Below, piece after piece: positions 23,512 to 34,545 of a DNA stretch of 64,000 nt. The notes below the pieces were generated by a model that did no database searches, was not told the origin of the DNA, and saw only the letters and a program-made list of their open reading frames with translations. The translations under genes and the position numbers were made by a program. Position 1 is the first letter of the stretch, and each line of letters begins with the position of its first letter. The stretch covers positions 29,140,368 to 29,204,367 of the forward strand of contig OX243816.1 of the NCBI GenBank assembly GCA_945859605.1. The letters run 5' to 3'. The DNA comes from Lumbricus rubellus (taxonomy: Eukaryota > Annelida > Clitellata > Crassiclitellata > Lumbricidae).

Positions 23512-24548
23512 ACACCGTGTCTCAAAAAACTGTGCAAAATTATTTTTGTCAGAACTTCGTCAAATTTCAACCAATCTTAATAACTTTTGGTAGGTAGATG
23601 GGAAAATGGCTAAACTTTTATGCTATATATGAATTATCCACCTCACCTGACTCATATCACCGCAATACCTTGTTAAACACAGATATGCCAATTTTGCATA
23701 AAACGCCTACTTTTATTACTTACTTAGTTCCTCCTGTTCCGATCGGAGCATTGGTCAACAAGTCGGAACAGGAGGAACTTTTATTACTTGCAACAAACTA
23801 TCTGACAACTGAATTAGCACACAGTAAAGTAAAATATGGTTCCTTAGTAGAGTTTTCAATAGTTATGACAGATCTGCTTAAAAGTGTTAGAATTGGTGCT
23901 CAAAATATGTCCCGCGTATATGGACACAAGGGCCTAGACGGCGACGTCACTGGCAGATAGCAGCAGCAACGATCGACTTGTCAAAGCGCACCCAGTCGTC
24001 GATGAGGCGCATTTTGAGTTCCTCGAGGTTGGCTATAATTCTGGAGCGGTAAACCTTCTCCTGCAGCACACTCCATATACTATAGACTGTGTTAAGATCC
24101 GGTGAATTCGGCGGCCACAGTGTTGGAGGGATGAAGTCGGGCGTCTCTCGCTACAGGAAAAGACGGTGTCGCGCGCTCGATGCGCCGGGGCGACATCCTG
24201 TTGAAAGACAAAAAACTTGCCCTGGGATATCCGGCGTATGTCTGACAGCATCTTCTGGCCAAGAAGGCTGTCGCGATAGTAGGCCTATGCCCCATTCACT
24301 TTGACACCCGGCTTGATGCAATGGATTTCAGTGCAGCCAAGCGTCGTGACGCCGTTATATGCAAAATTGGCACATCTGTGTTTAACAAGGTAGTGCGGTG
24401 ATATGAGTCGGGTGAGGTGGAAAATTTACATATGGTATGAAATTTCAGCCATTTTCCCATCTACCTACCAAAAGTTATTAAGATTGGTTGAAATTTGACG
24501 AAGTTCTGACAAAAACCATTCTGCACAGTTTTTATTGAGACACGGTGT
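23512..24548 (-). mobile_element. mariner-type element with ~190-bp TIRs, decayed transposase
   Basis: The ends ACACCGTGTCTCA are inverted, and similarity extends about 190 bases inward (23513-23702 against 24358-24547). The minus strand between them encodes YRDSLLGQKMLSDIRRIS and FFVFQQDVAPAHRARDTV, the catalytic-core FQQDxAPAHRA block of mariner-type transposases, followed by a frameshifted version of the WPPxSPDLNP block. Frameshifts make it non-functional. The plus-strand frame at 23598-23960 is not a transposase and spans part of a TIR. A 16-bp hairpin is embedded at 23727-23778. Confidence 0.85.
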
Positions 24549-25598
24549 AGACTGTAGAGGCACTAATGATACTAATGATATACAAACTTCAAACTGAAAC
24601 TGGAAAATTGCAATCAGAAACTTCTTTGAAAAATACACGGGGTCTTAACTTTCTGCTTTGCATTTTTCAGCTCCTGCTAAAACATCTTACCGTCACCATT
24701 AATTTCGTCGTGATTCGCCCGTCCTCCAAAAAATTTAATTTCTGTGGACGGCCATACAATTCTTCATTCCTAAATCTACATGCATACGCTCCCTCTATCT
24801 TCTGTGTCCTTCTTTGTTTCACCTCGTCTCTTTCCAGCTTATTTTATCTCTAATTCGTCTCCTTTGTTACCCGTCTTAATTTAACGTGGACTGTATTTCA
24901 ACTAATGACCATGGATTGGTTTTTTGTTGCACCAACTGTCCATGACTACTGCATTAGACACTACCGCTATCAAGTTGCTACTTGTTATTCACGCTTCCTG
25001 TTGAATGCGGCCAGCATGCATATTCTGGTTGTACACGGTTCATTATTTTACCACCTACTCCTCTTCCTTCCTGCTTTCTCTAATCTGCTCATTCTTTCCA
25101 AAGTGCTTCCTTCAGTCAAAGTGTTATAGCGTTTTCTTTATTCATTCATATGCAATGCTCCTTTTCTCCCATCTTCCTCACTCGACCATTTGCCCGATCT
25201 GGCGATCTCTCCATCTCTTCAAAAACGCCTACTTTCCAACTTTCACTGCAGTCCAACTTCCACTGACCGTATAGACTATATAAACCACGCCGACAATCGG
25301 ATGCATTATTTAGCTGTGCGTGCGAGGGTGTTGATCCATACCGGCCTCGGTGACACCATCGAGGGAACGTGTGAGGAGAGGGCATGGAGGAAGAGGAAGA
25401 GGAGGATGGTCAATGGAGGAACGGGAGAGAAGAGGAGAAAGAGGAAAGGGTCGAGTCACAGCCGGGCAGAAGCAAGGACGGTTATCAACAGACGAGACCC
25501 GAGAGAAACATTCGCAGGTAGGACGACCCAGACGACATCAATTTCACTAAACGCCTGACCAAACAACGAAGAGGCAGGACGGCTGCAGATGACGACGA
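24549..25598. other. intron sequence, no gene seen
   Basis: Pyrimidine-leaning unique sequence with no domain-bearing frame and no element termini that I can pair. Confidence 0.4.
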
Positions 25599-25604
25599 AG
25601 AGAA

Positions 25605-25649
<45 letters not shown>

Positions 25650-25672
25650 GAGAGTGAGAGAGAGAGAGAGAC
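25599..25672. repeat. GA microsatellite
   Basis: GA units with a few GTGA interruptions. Confidence 0.9.
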
Positions 25673-25844
25673 GGAGAGACGGACAGAACGATACACGGAG
25701 AGGAGGCACAGAGAGTGGAAAGAAATCTAGGCAGAGAATGAAGCAGAGAAGTGGACGACAAAACAAAGAAACAAACGACATCGAATAGAACGGAGCAAAA
25801 ACCATAAATGAGAACGGAAGAAACATTAAAGAGTTCGGAAGAAA

Positions 25845-26350
25845 CCATCGGAGAGAACGGAGCAAAACATGGAAGAGAACGGAGCAAAACATGGAAGAGA
25901 ACGGAGCAAAACATGGAAGAGAAAGGAGCAGAACATGGAAGAGAAAGGAGCAGAACATGGAAGAGAAAGGAGCAAAACATGGAAGAAAACGGAACAAAAC
26001 ATCGGAGAGAACGGAGCAAAACATGGAAGAGAAAGGAGCAGAACATGGAAGAGAAAGGAGCAGAACATGGAAGAGAAAGGAGCAAAACATGGAAGAAAAC
26101 GGAACAAAACATCGGAGAGAACGGAGCAAAACATGGAAGAGAAAGGAGCAGAACATGGAAGAGAAAGGAGCAGAACATGGAAGAGAACGGAGCAAAACAT
26201 GGAAGAGAAAGGAGCAAAAATGGAGGAGAACGGAGAAGAACATGGAAGAAAACGGAGTAAAACATGGAAGAAAACGGAGAAAAACATGGAAGAAAACGTA
26301 GCAATACATGGGAGAGAACGGAGCAAAACATCGAAAAGAAAGGAAGAAAA
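25845..26350. repeat. 22-bp minisatellite GGAGCAAAACATGGAAGAGAAC
   Basis: About 23 tandem copies of a 22-base unit with variants at a few fixed positions (GGAGCAGAACATGGAAGAGAAA and GGAACAAAACATCGGAGAGA). Long frames on both strands (EENGAKHGRERSK on plus, PFSSMFCSVLFH on minus) come from the repeat. Variant units recur in the same order, which suggests block duplication. Confidence 0.93.
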
Positions 26351-27565
26351 TATCGGGGGAAAATGGACAGACATCGTCGAGCACAGCACTGCAGGACGTC
26401 GAGACGTAGAAAGCAGTAGTAAATATAATTCCAGATGTCAACGAAATTTGCAAGTCTGTAGCTTAAGTCGATAACAACAGTAACAGTTAGTCTCAATTCT
26501 CAAATGTAGATCTAAATGACACTAATATTACGTCCCAGCGTTAGAACTGAATAACTGAATCACAACAAGTTTGTTTCTATTTGAATGTACAGTTGCAAGA
26601 CTCTCGGTGACTGCGTTAACAAGTTGACACAGCGAACAAAACCAGGACAATTAAGATTAATTTTATCAATTAGATGAAGAAACAGACTAATTGTACAAAT
26701 GGAGATTTTGTCCGGAAGGATTTTTGTCCTACTCAGAATCGAGGAATTTTGTCCGGGGTTTTGTCCGAGAGGAAGATGATGTCCTACACTCCTACAGCCA
26801 TCCTTATATGCGCCTCATTTTCTATCAGAATTCTTCCTTCTTTACCTACATGCATACATGTAGTACGTAACATAATGTACAAGGTCCGACTAGTGCGCTA
26901 CCTGTCTGCGGCGGGAACGCTTATTTTGTTTTCGTGGAATATCATGAGCTGCATGGTTGTGGGAGAGGTGGTGGGATAGGACCACCCCCAGATAATTACT
27001 GAATAATTCCTCGCAAGGGGGTTGGACAACAACGTATGGTGTCATATGGTGTCAAAGAAAGAGGACGACACCTTGGACGTCAACAGCCAACGGAAATAAC
27101 AGCTAATTATCATTAAACCTCCCTCTGAGATCATGCATTGCAAGTGTAGCACTGACTGGTCGTTTATTTGTGCCATGCACTATTAATACCAGCCTATACA
27201 TCTACAACTGCTCGACAATGCTATGAAAAGAGTGGATGTCTTTAAAGTCATTGACCTGTTGTCGTTCGAGCAAAGCAAGGGAGATTATTGTCAACAGCAG
27301 ATCGGAATAAATTTCTGCAATTTGCAGCTGTAACCTTACAGGTGGTGACTTGCTCAACTTTTAACTTTTATGAGTTGCTTGCCTACGAAGTTTCGCATCC
27401 AGGGGCGGTCCCAGCTGTATACACTACCATCAGGTCGCGTCAGGGTAATGGCAGTTATTCAGCAGGTCAAATAAATAAAATGAGAAGAAGATATCACAAC
27501 AGGCATGCCGCGCACGACCTGCGGTGCCTCCTGAACCGGTTCGGATACCACTATAAATCATTGGC
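26351..27565. other. intron sequence, no gene seen
   Basis: No gene. A short internal repeat TTTTGTCCGGA/GGGGTTTTGTCCGAG occurs at 26707-26775. Confidence 0.4.
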
Positions 27566-27870
27566 GCGAAGCGCTGTCGTGTAGTGGGTATGTTCATTGC
27601 CTTGCAGCCGGAGTGTTGCAGGTTCGAATCCACCTCAAGCCGCCGCGTAGGTTCTTGGCCAAGTCTTTTACTCGCAAATTGCTCAGCCCTTCGGCGTGAA
27701 ACTCCGATTCAGTGTCGGCGCTGTAGTCGGGAGCGATTCTGAGTAGGAAATCTTGAAGGAACGCTATGACAAGTGCACATACATACATTGGCCGCTGCAG
27801 TCGAGAGAACCGTCGATGTATATAATATAATTATATATACACCAAGAAATAGCGCTATATAAATGTTGGA
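27566..27870 (+). mobile_element. tRNA-derived SINE with LINE-like 3' tail
   Basis: TGTAGTGGGTA (27580-27590) is an A-box-like sequence and GGTTCGAATCC (27621-27631) is a perfect B box. Downstream, TCTTGAAGGAACGCTATGAC closely matches the 3' end of the CR1/L2-like LINE in this window (CCTTGAAGGAGCGCTATATC, reverse complement of 52729-52748). A SINE sharing its tail with a resident LINE is the usual sign of LINE-driven mobilisation. The exact right edge is uncertain. Confidence 0.7.
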
Positions 27871-27910
27871 TGGCGTTATGGGTATAATAATTAAGAATGC
27901 TTTCCTGCAG

Positions 27911-28115
27911 GTGGCGTGGTTGGACCAGAATTCCTTCCCTCTGACCTACGAGGATCGTCGGGTGATCGACGATTCGAGGTTCAGTGTCATCCGACCTCAG
28001 GACAAGGAGTGGAATCTTCAGATCCACGAGGTGAAAGCAGATGATGACGGACAATATCGATGCACGATCAACACGAATCAAGTCAGAAGCAAAATCGTCA
28101 TGCTACGCGTCTGTG
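27911..28115 (+). CDS. IgLON/lachesin-like gene: second half of Ig domain 1
   Basis: A TTTCCTGCAG acceptor and a G/GTAGGA donor bound this 205-base exon. It enters in phase 0 and leaves in phase 1. It reads VAWLDQNSFPLTYEDRRVID and later WNLQIHEVKADDDGQYRCTI, then MLRVC. VAW is the conserved C-strand tryptophan region, DxGxYxC is the F-strand motif with the second cysteine, and INTNQVRSKIVMLRV resembles the lachesin word INTDPxRS. It completes Ig1 with the exon at 21076. The intronless UDP-glycosyltransferase gene lies in the following intron. Confidence 0.88.
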
Positions 28116-28315
28116 GTAGGAATTAGACACTTAGTCTCACTTCTGTATAATATAGTCTACGTGTATGTCAGTATGTTGTACGAATGTAGGGCCTATGTAT
28201 ATATGCGTGCATTTATGTATGTGATCGTGCCTGCTTGAGTGCTTGTATGCATGAATGCATGAAAGCATATGAGCACTAATTAGGCCTATATCCCATTAGG
28301 TTGGCCTATCTTTAT

Positions 28316-28430
28316 TATTAATATTAATATTATTATTTTCATTTTTAAAAATATTATTATTATCATTATTATTGTTATTATTGATATTATTATTATCATT
28401 ATAATTGTAATTATTATTATTATAATTTTG
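28316..28430. repeat. ATT-rich microsatellite
   Basis: ATT/ATC triplets with short interruptions. Confidence 0.85.
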
Positions 28431-28690
28431 AGTAAAAGGTTTGTGGAGAGATAGCGAGCGGTGGAGTTTTGGTGAGCTCGTATGATGGGTCGGAAGTTTG
28501 CCGTAGTGCTGGAGGAAGTTTGTTCCAAAGATGTGGAATGGCAAATATGGCTATATGGAGCGGTTTGCGAATTTCAGTGATGAAGTGATGGGAGGGCGAG
28601 GCAGTGTAATGGAGGATGAGGAGCGTGTTGAACGAAGTGGCTGGATGGTGAACAACTGACGAAGGTAGAACTAATTGAAGTGTATTGAGG

Positions 28691-29051
28691 CAGGGCCGTG
28701 TTTAACATAGGTCACTCGGTAAGGTGCACCGAATGCCCCTGAGCCGAGAGTTTTTGTTGCCATTGGCCAAATGTATTAATTGCGAGTCTCAGTGTTACCA
28801 AAGACCTAAGACTATAATATCTTTGGTACTACTTAAACTTTTTGTAAAATCAGTAAGTGTAAGAAAACATTAATTTCACTAAGTTCACCAACGTTGCGTG
28901 CTTGCTTAAGCTACTGACCCGCCCCAGCCGACAATCACTAGCCTATTCAACAGCGGATTTTTTAAAAATGACTAGGCTAATCTTGTAAGACTGCCGAACA
29001 GCTTTGCCCCTGCTGTAGGCTAACACTCGAAGAACCTTAAACACGGCCCTG
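28691..29051. mobile_element. hAT-like MITE with 15-bp perfect TIRs
   Basis: The ends CAGGGCCGTGTTTAA and TTAAACACGGCCCTG are perfect inverted repeats, 361 bases apart end to end. CAGGGCC termini are typical of hAT-type elements. No 8-base duplication is apparent (TATTGAGG on the left, CATGTAGA on the right), so the copy may be old or rearranged. No coding capacity. Confidence 0.7.
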
Positions 29052-29270
29052 CATGTAGATGGGGCATGTCATGAGACCAGATCAAGTCCAAAGTTAATGT
29101 AAGCAACGCGGCAAAGGTTTCTAGACCGATCAACTCGGCATAGACGTTGTGTTGTACGGCTGTTATTACGTGTAGAAGTATAAAAAACACAGCAGTAGCC
29201 ATCGAATAAATATTTCTATAGGAGCTGAACAAGTGGATGAAACAATTTTCGTTCAATAGCACAACAATTA

Positions 29271-30884
29271 TTGAATACAACAGCGGCAAGAAAGATGTCG
29301 GATTTAGCCGCATCTATGCGAAAAGCAGTTCTGCTGTTTCTCCTTCTCTGTATGTTCGCCTGCATGTGCGAGTCTTACAAGATACTGATGCTGCCTCTAT
29401 CAATCAGAAGCAATATTTTCTCCATGACGGTCATTGGCCAGGAGTTTGTAAAGCGTGGTCACGATGTTCATATGCTTGTGGAAGCCAGTGTTCCTATCTC
29501 ATCCGAATTGACTTCAAATCAGTCAGGCATAACGATCATTCGATTCGGTCCAAAAGATCCGACAAGATTTGCGGACTATGAGAACCGTATCGATCAGAGT
29601 TTTGGCAGCACTATCGAAGGAAATGTCAGCTTCATCGAATTGGTTGGCCAAATTAGAGAGTTAACAAGAATCGAAGGTGAGAATCTATTAGTCGGAAATG
29701 ATAAGATGTTCGAGGAAATGGTCAAGGAAAAATACGATGTAGCCGTTGTGGTCAGTGTATTCTTCGCGAAACATTTACACTTAATTCCAGTCCGATTAGG
29801 AATCCCTTGGGTAACGTACACAGACATTCTGAACCCGTATCTCGTCAGAGTTCCGTGGCTACCGTCATTCTACGCTCCTAAGCCCGCAGCCTTTTGTGGT
29901 CGAATGACATTCAAGGAAAAGCTTGTGAACGTCCTATTCTCTCTGGTACTTTTCTACTATCCTCTCGTGCCGGATCCTCCTGAGGAAGTCCTGTCAGTCT
30001 ACCGGAAGTACGGGACCTTCACGTCAACTGATGATCTGATATCGAGATCGTTGTTGTTCATAATTACTTCGGACGTCGTTCTTGACGACCCGCTGCCTTT
30101 CATGCCGAACATGATCAACGCTGGAGGACTGACGGTAAAACCAGCCAAATCAGACACCTTGCCGAAGCAGTTCACGTCTTTCATGGACGCGGCTAAGAGT
30201 GGAGTTGTTATCGTCTCGTTCGGTTCCAACGCTGCCACCTTCCCAAAAACCGTGGCACAGAAATTCCTCGATGCATTCTCTCGTCTTCCCAACACGCACT
30301 TCATTTGGAGGTTGAAGAATAGAGACAAACTGACCCTGCCAAAGAACGTAATGGTTGCCGACTGGTTGCCTCAGAACGACCTTCTGGCCGATTCCAGAGT
30401 ACGGCTATTCATTACACACTCTGGTAATAATGGACAGTTTGAGGCAGTCTACCATGGCGTTCCAATGATCGGGTTTCCACTGCTTGGCGATCAAGTGTAC
30501 AACGCCAGACGTTTGCCTCACAGAGGTTATGGCATCGCCATGGATATTAAAGACTTCACATCGGAGGAGTTGTTGGAAAACATTCGTAAGGTTATCGCGG
30601 ATCCGAGCTACAAGAAACGCGTGAGTCTGGCTTCGGAGATTTTCCGCAGCGCTCCCCGTTCACCGGCGGAAAGAGTGGTGGATGGAGTGGAACATGTGCT
30701 GAGATTCGGAGCGGATCATCTCAGATCGGCTGGAAACGATCTTCCACTTTACAAGTATCTCATGCTCGATGTCCTCGCGTTTATTACGCTCATCGTTCTT
30801 GCAGCGTTGGTTCTTTTCTGGAAGGTGATGAGGTTTGTGATTCGGAGAGCATGCAGCCGACGACCCAAACCAAAATCAGAGTAG
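29271..30884 (+). CDS. UDP-glycosyltransferase (UGT), intronless
   Basis: A 537-aa GT1-family enzyme of the ER membrane that would transfer a sugar from a UDP-sugar to small lipophilic acceptors. Residues 19-33 are a hydrophobic signal segment, so M9 (29295) is an equally good start. Residues 365-408, from WLPQNDLLADSRVRLFITHS to LGDQ, form the 44-residue UGT signature that binds UDP-sugar. Residues 501-517 are a C-terminal membrane anchor followed by a basic tail. Length is usual for the family. It has no introns and lies, same strand, inside an intron of the IgLON-like gene. Oddity: where animal UGTs usually have catalytic His (S-H-F) this has Asn48 (RSNIF), and the usual Asp partner position (FDVxxAD) appears as Val161. 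The alignment is by eye, so altered catalysis is inference. Confidence 0.93.
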   Translation: MNTTAARKMSDLAASMRKAVLLFLLLCMFACMCESYKILMLPLSIRSNIFSMTVIGQEFVKRGHDVHMLVEASVPISSELTSNQSGITIIRFGPKDPTRFADYENRIDQSFGSTIEGNVSFIELVGQIRELTRIEGENLLVGNDKMFEEMVKEKYDVAVVVSVFFAKHLHLIPVRLGIPWVTYTDILNPYLVRVPWLPSFYAPKPAAFCGRMTFKEKLVNVLFSLVLFYYPLVPDPPEEVLSVYRKYGTFTSTDDLISRSLLFIITSDVVLDDPLPFMPNMINAGGLTVKPAKSDTLPKQFTSFMDAAKSGVVIVSFGSNAATFPKTVAQKFLDAFSRLPNTHFIWRLKNRDKLTLPKNVMVADWLPQNDLLADSRVRLFITHSGNNGQFEAVYHGVPMIGFPLLGDQVYNARRLPHRGYGIAMDIKDFTSEELLENIRKVIADPSYKKRVSLASEIFRSAPRSPAERVVDGVEHVLRFGADHLRSAGNDLPLYKYLMLDVLAFITLIVLAALVLFWKVMRFVIRRACSRRPKPKSE

Positions 30885-30949
30885 GTGGCAGATGTTCCTG
30901 AGATGCCAACAGAGTCAATTAAGGAGCCATGCTAACATTTCATCAAGTG

Positions 30950-30955
30950 AATAAA
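30950..30955 (+). terminator. polyadenylation signal of the UGT gene
   Basis: AATAAA lies 66 bases after the UGT stop codon, in a suitable position for 3' end formation of this nested gene. Confidence 0.6.
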
Positions 30956-32061
30956 CTTATCATGCAGTCGTGGAATGAGATTTTACTATTTGCAAGTGTT
31001 TCGATGTGTTTGGAAGAGTGATTCGTGACTCGTTGGTTGATCAAGACAATATTATCTTTGCAAGAAGATCCAATACGTGACACAACGAATTTTGACAGAC
31101 ACTGCTTATGATTATGGTTATATCATTACGTGTCGCCATTGATTTATACTGTAGTCACATTATAGTAGCGCGTTAATTCGTAGCTTGTGTAGCCTAGGTA
31201 CAAATAGTTTTAAAATAGTTTTGAAAACAGTCTGATTTAACAGCTGTGAAATACAACTTGTGACTAATTAAACGTCTCGTGCAGGTTTCCGTTGGATCAT
31301 GTTAGAAGTTTGAAGTCATTGTAGCTCGCTTTGATTCTTGAATAACAATGTCATGGAGGAACTTCAATAATTCCGTTAAATTTGACGCGACATTTTCTGC
31401 TATATGGAAATTTTATCCACCACATTTAGGCTATACACTGTACAGTATACACAATACTCTGCCCATTGCAATGCTAGCAACGTTCCCAACGGTGCGGTAA
31501 AGAACATTATAGACCTATAGTATTTTCCAACGGGGTCATTGACGTGTATTTGCAGTCATTCTCATTAAGCTACAGACTGTAGAAGCAATGGAGTGGTTTC
31601 ATAATTATTTACAGTGTATTGAGACAGGGTGGCCCAATGGTATCTGATCTCTTTGTAGCTCCAATGGAACACAAGACGGAGCCCCCACCAAAGTCCAGTG
31701 TGTCATGATAAACTGAACAAGTGAAATGGATCTATAGCAGCAACAATAGCAGAGCTGGCCTACTGCATGGCTAACAGTTTGGATTTGCACGATGTAGGCT
31801 AGTTCTGTGCTGACTGAAAGACACAATGTAGGCCTCCGCTTTTACGTTTGGCAAACTATGTACATCGTAAACTTACATCCAACTTCAACAGATGTGCCTG
31901 GAGGTTATAGTTCTTGGGTCATAGTTCTTTTGTGTCATTTGAGAATTATTGGATCGCAGGTCAAACCATGGCTTTTAAAGAAACTTTTTAAACTGCTCAA
32001 TCACTTCTTTCCCTTCCCATCCTCAATGGTACATTATTACTGACAATCGGAGTATAACGAC
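30956..32061. other. intron sequence, no gene seen
   Basis: Unique AT-rich sequence between the UGT gene and the next MITE. No supported reading frame. Confidence 0.4.
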
Positions 32062-32340
32062 CATAGGCGTAGAAGGCGGGGGTCCAGAAGGGGGGGGGGC
32101 AAATGGCCCCAAACTTCTTGCAAGTCTAATTTTTCGGGCAAGCAGACCCGGGGAAATGGTAAAGGAACCTAAAAATAGTACTTTTCACAAGATTTCAAGG
32201 CGATGACAAAAAAGGTCGTCAACTTTTTTGTCTGAAAAAAGTACTTTTCACGAGAAGCGTACGAAGTCATTTATTCCGGATTTTTTTTGGGCAGAAGTAA
32301 AATCTTGCCCCCCACTGCTGAAATCTCCCCTACGCCTTTG
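32062..32340. mobile_element. hAT-like MITE with near-perfect 8-bp TSD
   Basis: The ends CATAGGCGTAG and CTACGCCTTTG are inverted repeats (one mismatch). Flanks are ATAACGAC (32054-32061) and ACAACGAC (32341-32348), 7 of 8 matching. The interior shares words with the MITEs at 33369 and 35485 (CGACAAAAAAGGTCGTCAAC-like). No coding capacity. Confidence 0.72.
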
Positions 32341-33139
32341 ACAACGACCTTTTTGCTCTGCGCCGAAGTGCTTCTACAACGGCACAAATCTACATAGAAG
32401 AGTACATTCGTCAACAACTGCGTGCACGCTAAACCGACGACCGAAGCTTTGGGTCAAACTGAGAGAACATTGTATTCCATGCGTTCACGTATTTTGAGCC
32501 AGTGAAGTGATTTCAGGACAGGAGTGAAGTGGTGATGAATGAATTAATGGCTGGAAGGCATTGGCGCGATCATTATTAATGCAGCTGTTGCTGTAGTTGT
32601 TGTTGGTGGTGCTGCCGCTGCTATCATAATTATGGTTATGATTATTATTGACAGTATTGCCGTTATTATCATAATTATTATCATTACCGTCGTTGTCATT
32701 ATTAGCAACAGATGTGACGGTAAGCGAACAGCTGTGTTGTAGCACATAATGTTATGTCTCTTCTTGAAATTACCCACCGAAATCATTTACATCCTATGTG
32801 TAGACCTATTCCTAAACTCAATCTGCCTAGATTCAGTAATACCAACATCTGTCGTGCTATAATCTATAGAAAAGTTCAATTGCAGTATAAGATAATATTA
32901 AGATTTGAGATCCGATTCGGACAGAATATTATCTCCTCTTGGTGTCCGTTGATGTTGTTGTTCAGTCTTAGCAGCCGGTTGAAACTGTGTGACTTCGATC
33001 GGTTCAGGTGCAAAGGCGTCGGACGCCAATAACTTACCTGTAATTTACAGGTAAATGCTTTAATCAATTAATTATTGGCAGATGCGCAATCAAATCCTTT
33101 GATCTCTTCTTCTTCTTCTTCTTCTTCTTTCTCCTCTAG

Positions 33140-33292
33140 TTCCGCCTGAAATTCTCGATGATAAGTCAAGCCATGACGTCACGGTGCAGGAAGGTGACTC
33201 CGTATCCCTCGTCTGCGTAGCGAATGGAAGACCACAACCGGAAATCACGTGGTATCGATCTGTCGGCGCCCAAAAGTGTCATCTGGGAACAG
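33140..33292 (+). CDS. IgLON/lachesin-like gene: first half of Ig domain 2
   Basis: A TTTCTCCTCTAG acceptor after a CTT microsatellite and a G/GTGGGA donor frame 153 bases, phase 1 in and phase 1 out. It reads [20 protein letters not shown] then [25 protein letters not shown] is the hallmark linker between Ig1 and Ig2 in lachesin/IgLON proteins, and [23 protein letters not shown] is a textbook I-set Ig domain with its first cysteine. Confidence 0.88.
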
Positions 33293-33368
33293 GTGGGAAT
33301 TAATGCTCAAAGGAAATTGAATTGTTCCATGAATTTGTTCTTAACGCGATTTTGTTCAGTGGTGGATT

Positions 33369-33682
33369 CAGGGTCGGATTAAGGCATGTTCAACATGTTC
33401 GGCCGACCAGGGCCCCCACACTTTAGGGGGCCCCACACATTTGTAAAATATTTTTGTTAAAAAATAATTTGTTATAAGCTTATTTTGGCGGATGAAATGG
33501 TATCATGGTATCATTTTGCGGAAAATTTGGCCAGATGACTAAAAACAAAAGGTCAGCAACTTTTTGGCGGATGAAATGGTATCATTTTCCCGAAAATTCG
33601 ATCAAACGACTAAAAAAGGGTCATCCGAATTTTCGGCAAAAAACTTCCCAAACAGGGCCCCACATTTCTTAATCCGGCCCTG
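33369..33682. mobile_element. hAT-like MITE with perfect 8-bp TSD
   Basis: The ends CAGGGTCGGATTAAG and CTTAATCCGGCCCTG are inverted repeats with one mismatch. GGTGGATT flanks both sides (33361-33368 and 33683-33690). The 314-base element is the complete copy of the family whose truncated member is at 7467-7684. No coding capacity. Confidence 0.88.
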
Positions 33683-34329
33683 GGTGGATTGACCTCAAAT
33701 CGATAATTATATTATTAGTCGCAGGGTAGATCAAGCTGTATGTAAATGGACATTCAAATCTAGTCTCGTACCTTCTGAAGGAACGTTATAAAACAGTGGA
33801 GGGGGGGGGGTTAATGATCGCCTCAAAGGAAGCCTACACATGTAGAGCTCATGACACTCAGGAGCCTCATCGAAGTTAATCGATCAGCTGAACAGCAAAT
33901 CAATCACATTTCATTAAAAAAGCTGTTCAGTTCAATAACGGAAAGGAAATTAAATAAAATTTCTTATTTATGCTTAACGTGTCAACCACAATCAAAGAGT
34001 CGCTAAGTCCTCGACTATTTTGATGAGAAATAGCTATATATTATATAAGTTAGATATCTGCTTTAACTAAGAGTGAAGAATTTGTTGGACAAGTATTTCT
34101 ACCTTTCTTCAGCTATAATCTTATTAATCTTAAGCCATTCTTCAGTATAATTATAATCTCAACAATAGTGGATGTGAGCCAAACCTGCATGCAGTGGGTT
34201 CTTTTTGCTGATTCGCTTGAGTTTTGCATCGATTGGTATACTTATTTGTGAGTAGGCTATTTCGTTTTCAAAAGTTAAGCGGACGGCTGTCATCTTGACG
34301 ATTGTCATAAATATCCACCCAACTATAGG

Positions 34330-34545
34330 CCTACATGACATAATGACAAAAATTACAAAGTGACAAAATTACGTAATGTAAAAAATGAAATAATGACAAC
34401 ACGACATAATGACAAAATGACATAATGACAAAATGACATAATGGCATAATTACATAATGAAAAAATGACATAATGACAACACGACATAATGACAAAATGA
34501 CATAATGACAAAATGACATAATGGCATAATGACAAATGCAAAGAT
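34330..34545. repeat. 16-bp ATGACAAAATGACATA repeat
   Basis: About thirteen copies of an 8/16-base unit with variants (ATGACAACACGACATA, ATGGCATA). The Cys/Tyr/His-rich minus-strand frames are artefacts. Confidence 0.88.

Noticed and set aside
23598..23960. 120-aa plus-strand frame in the mariner-like element
   Set aside because: Starts inside a terminal inverted repeat and matches no transposase; the true remnant is on the minus strand.
25456..26496. 346-aa minus-strand frame rich in PFSSMFCSVLFHVLL that looks membrane-like
   Set aside because: Encoded by the 22-bp minisatellite; the hydrophobic pattern repeats with the DNA unit and the plus strand is equally open.
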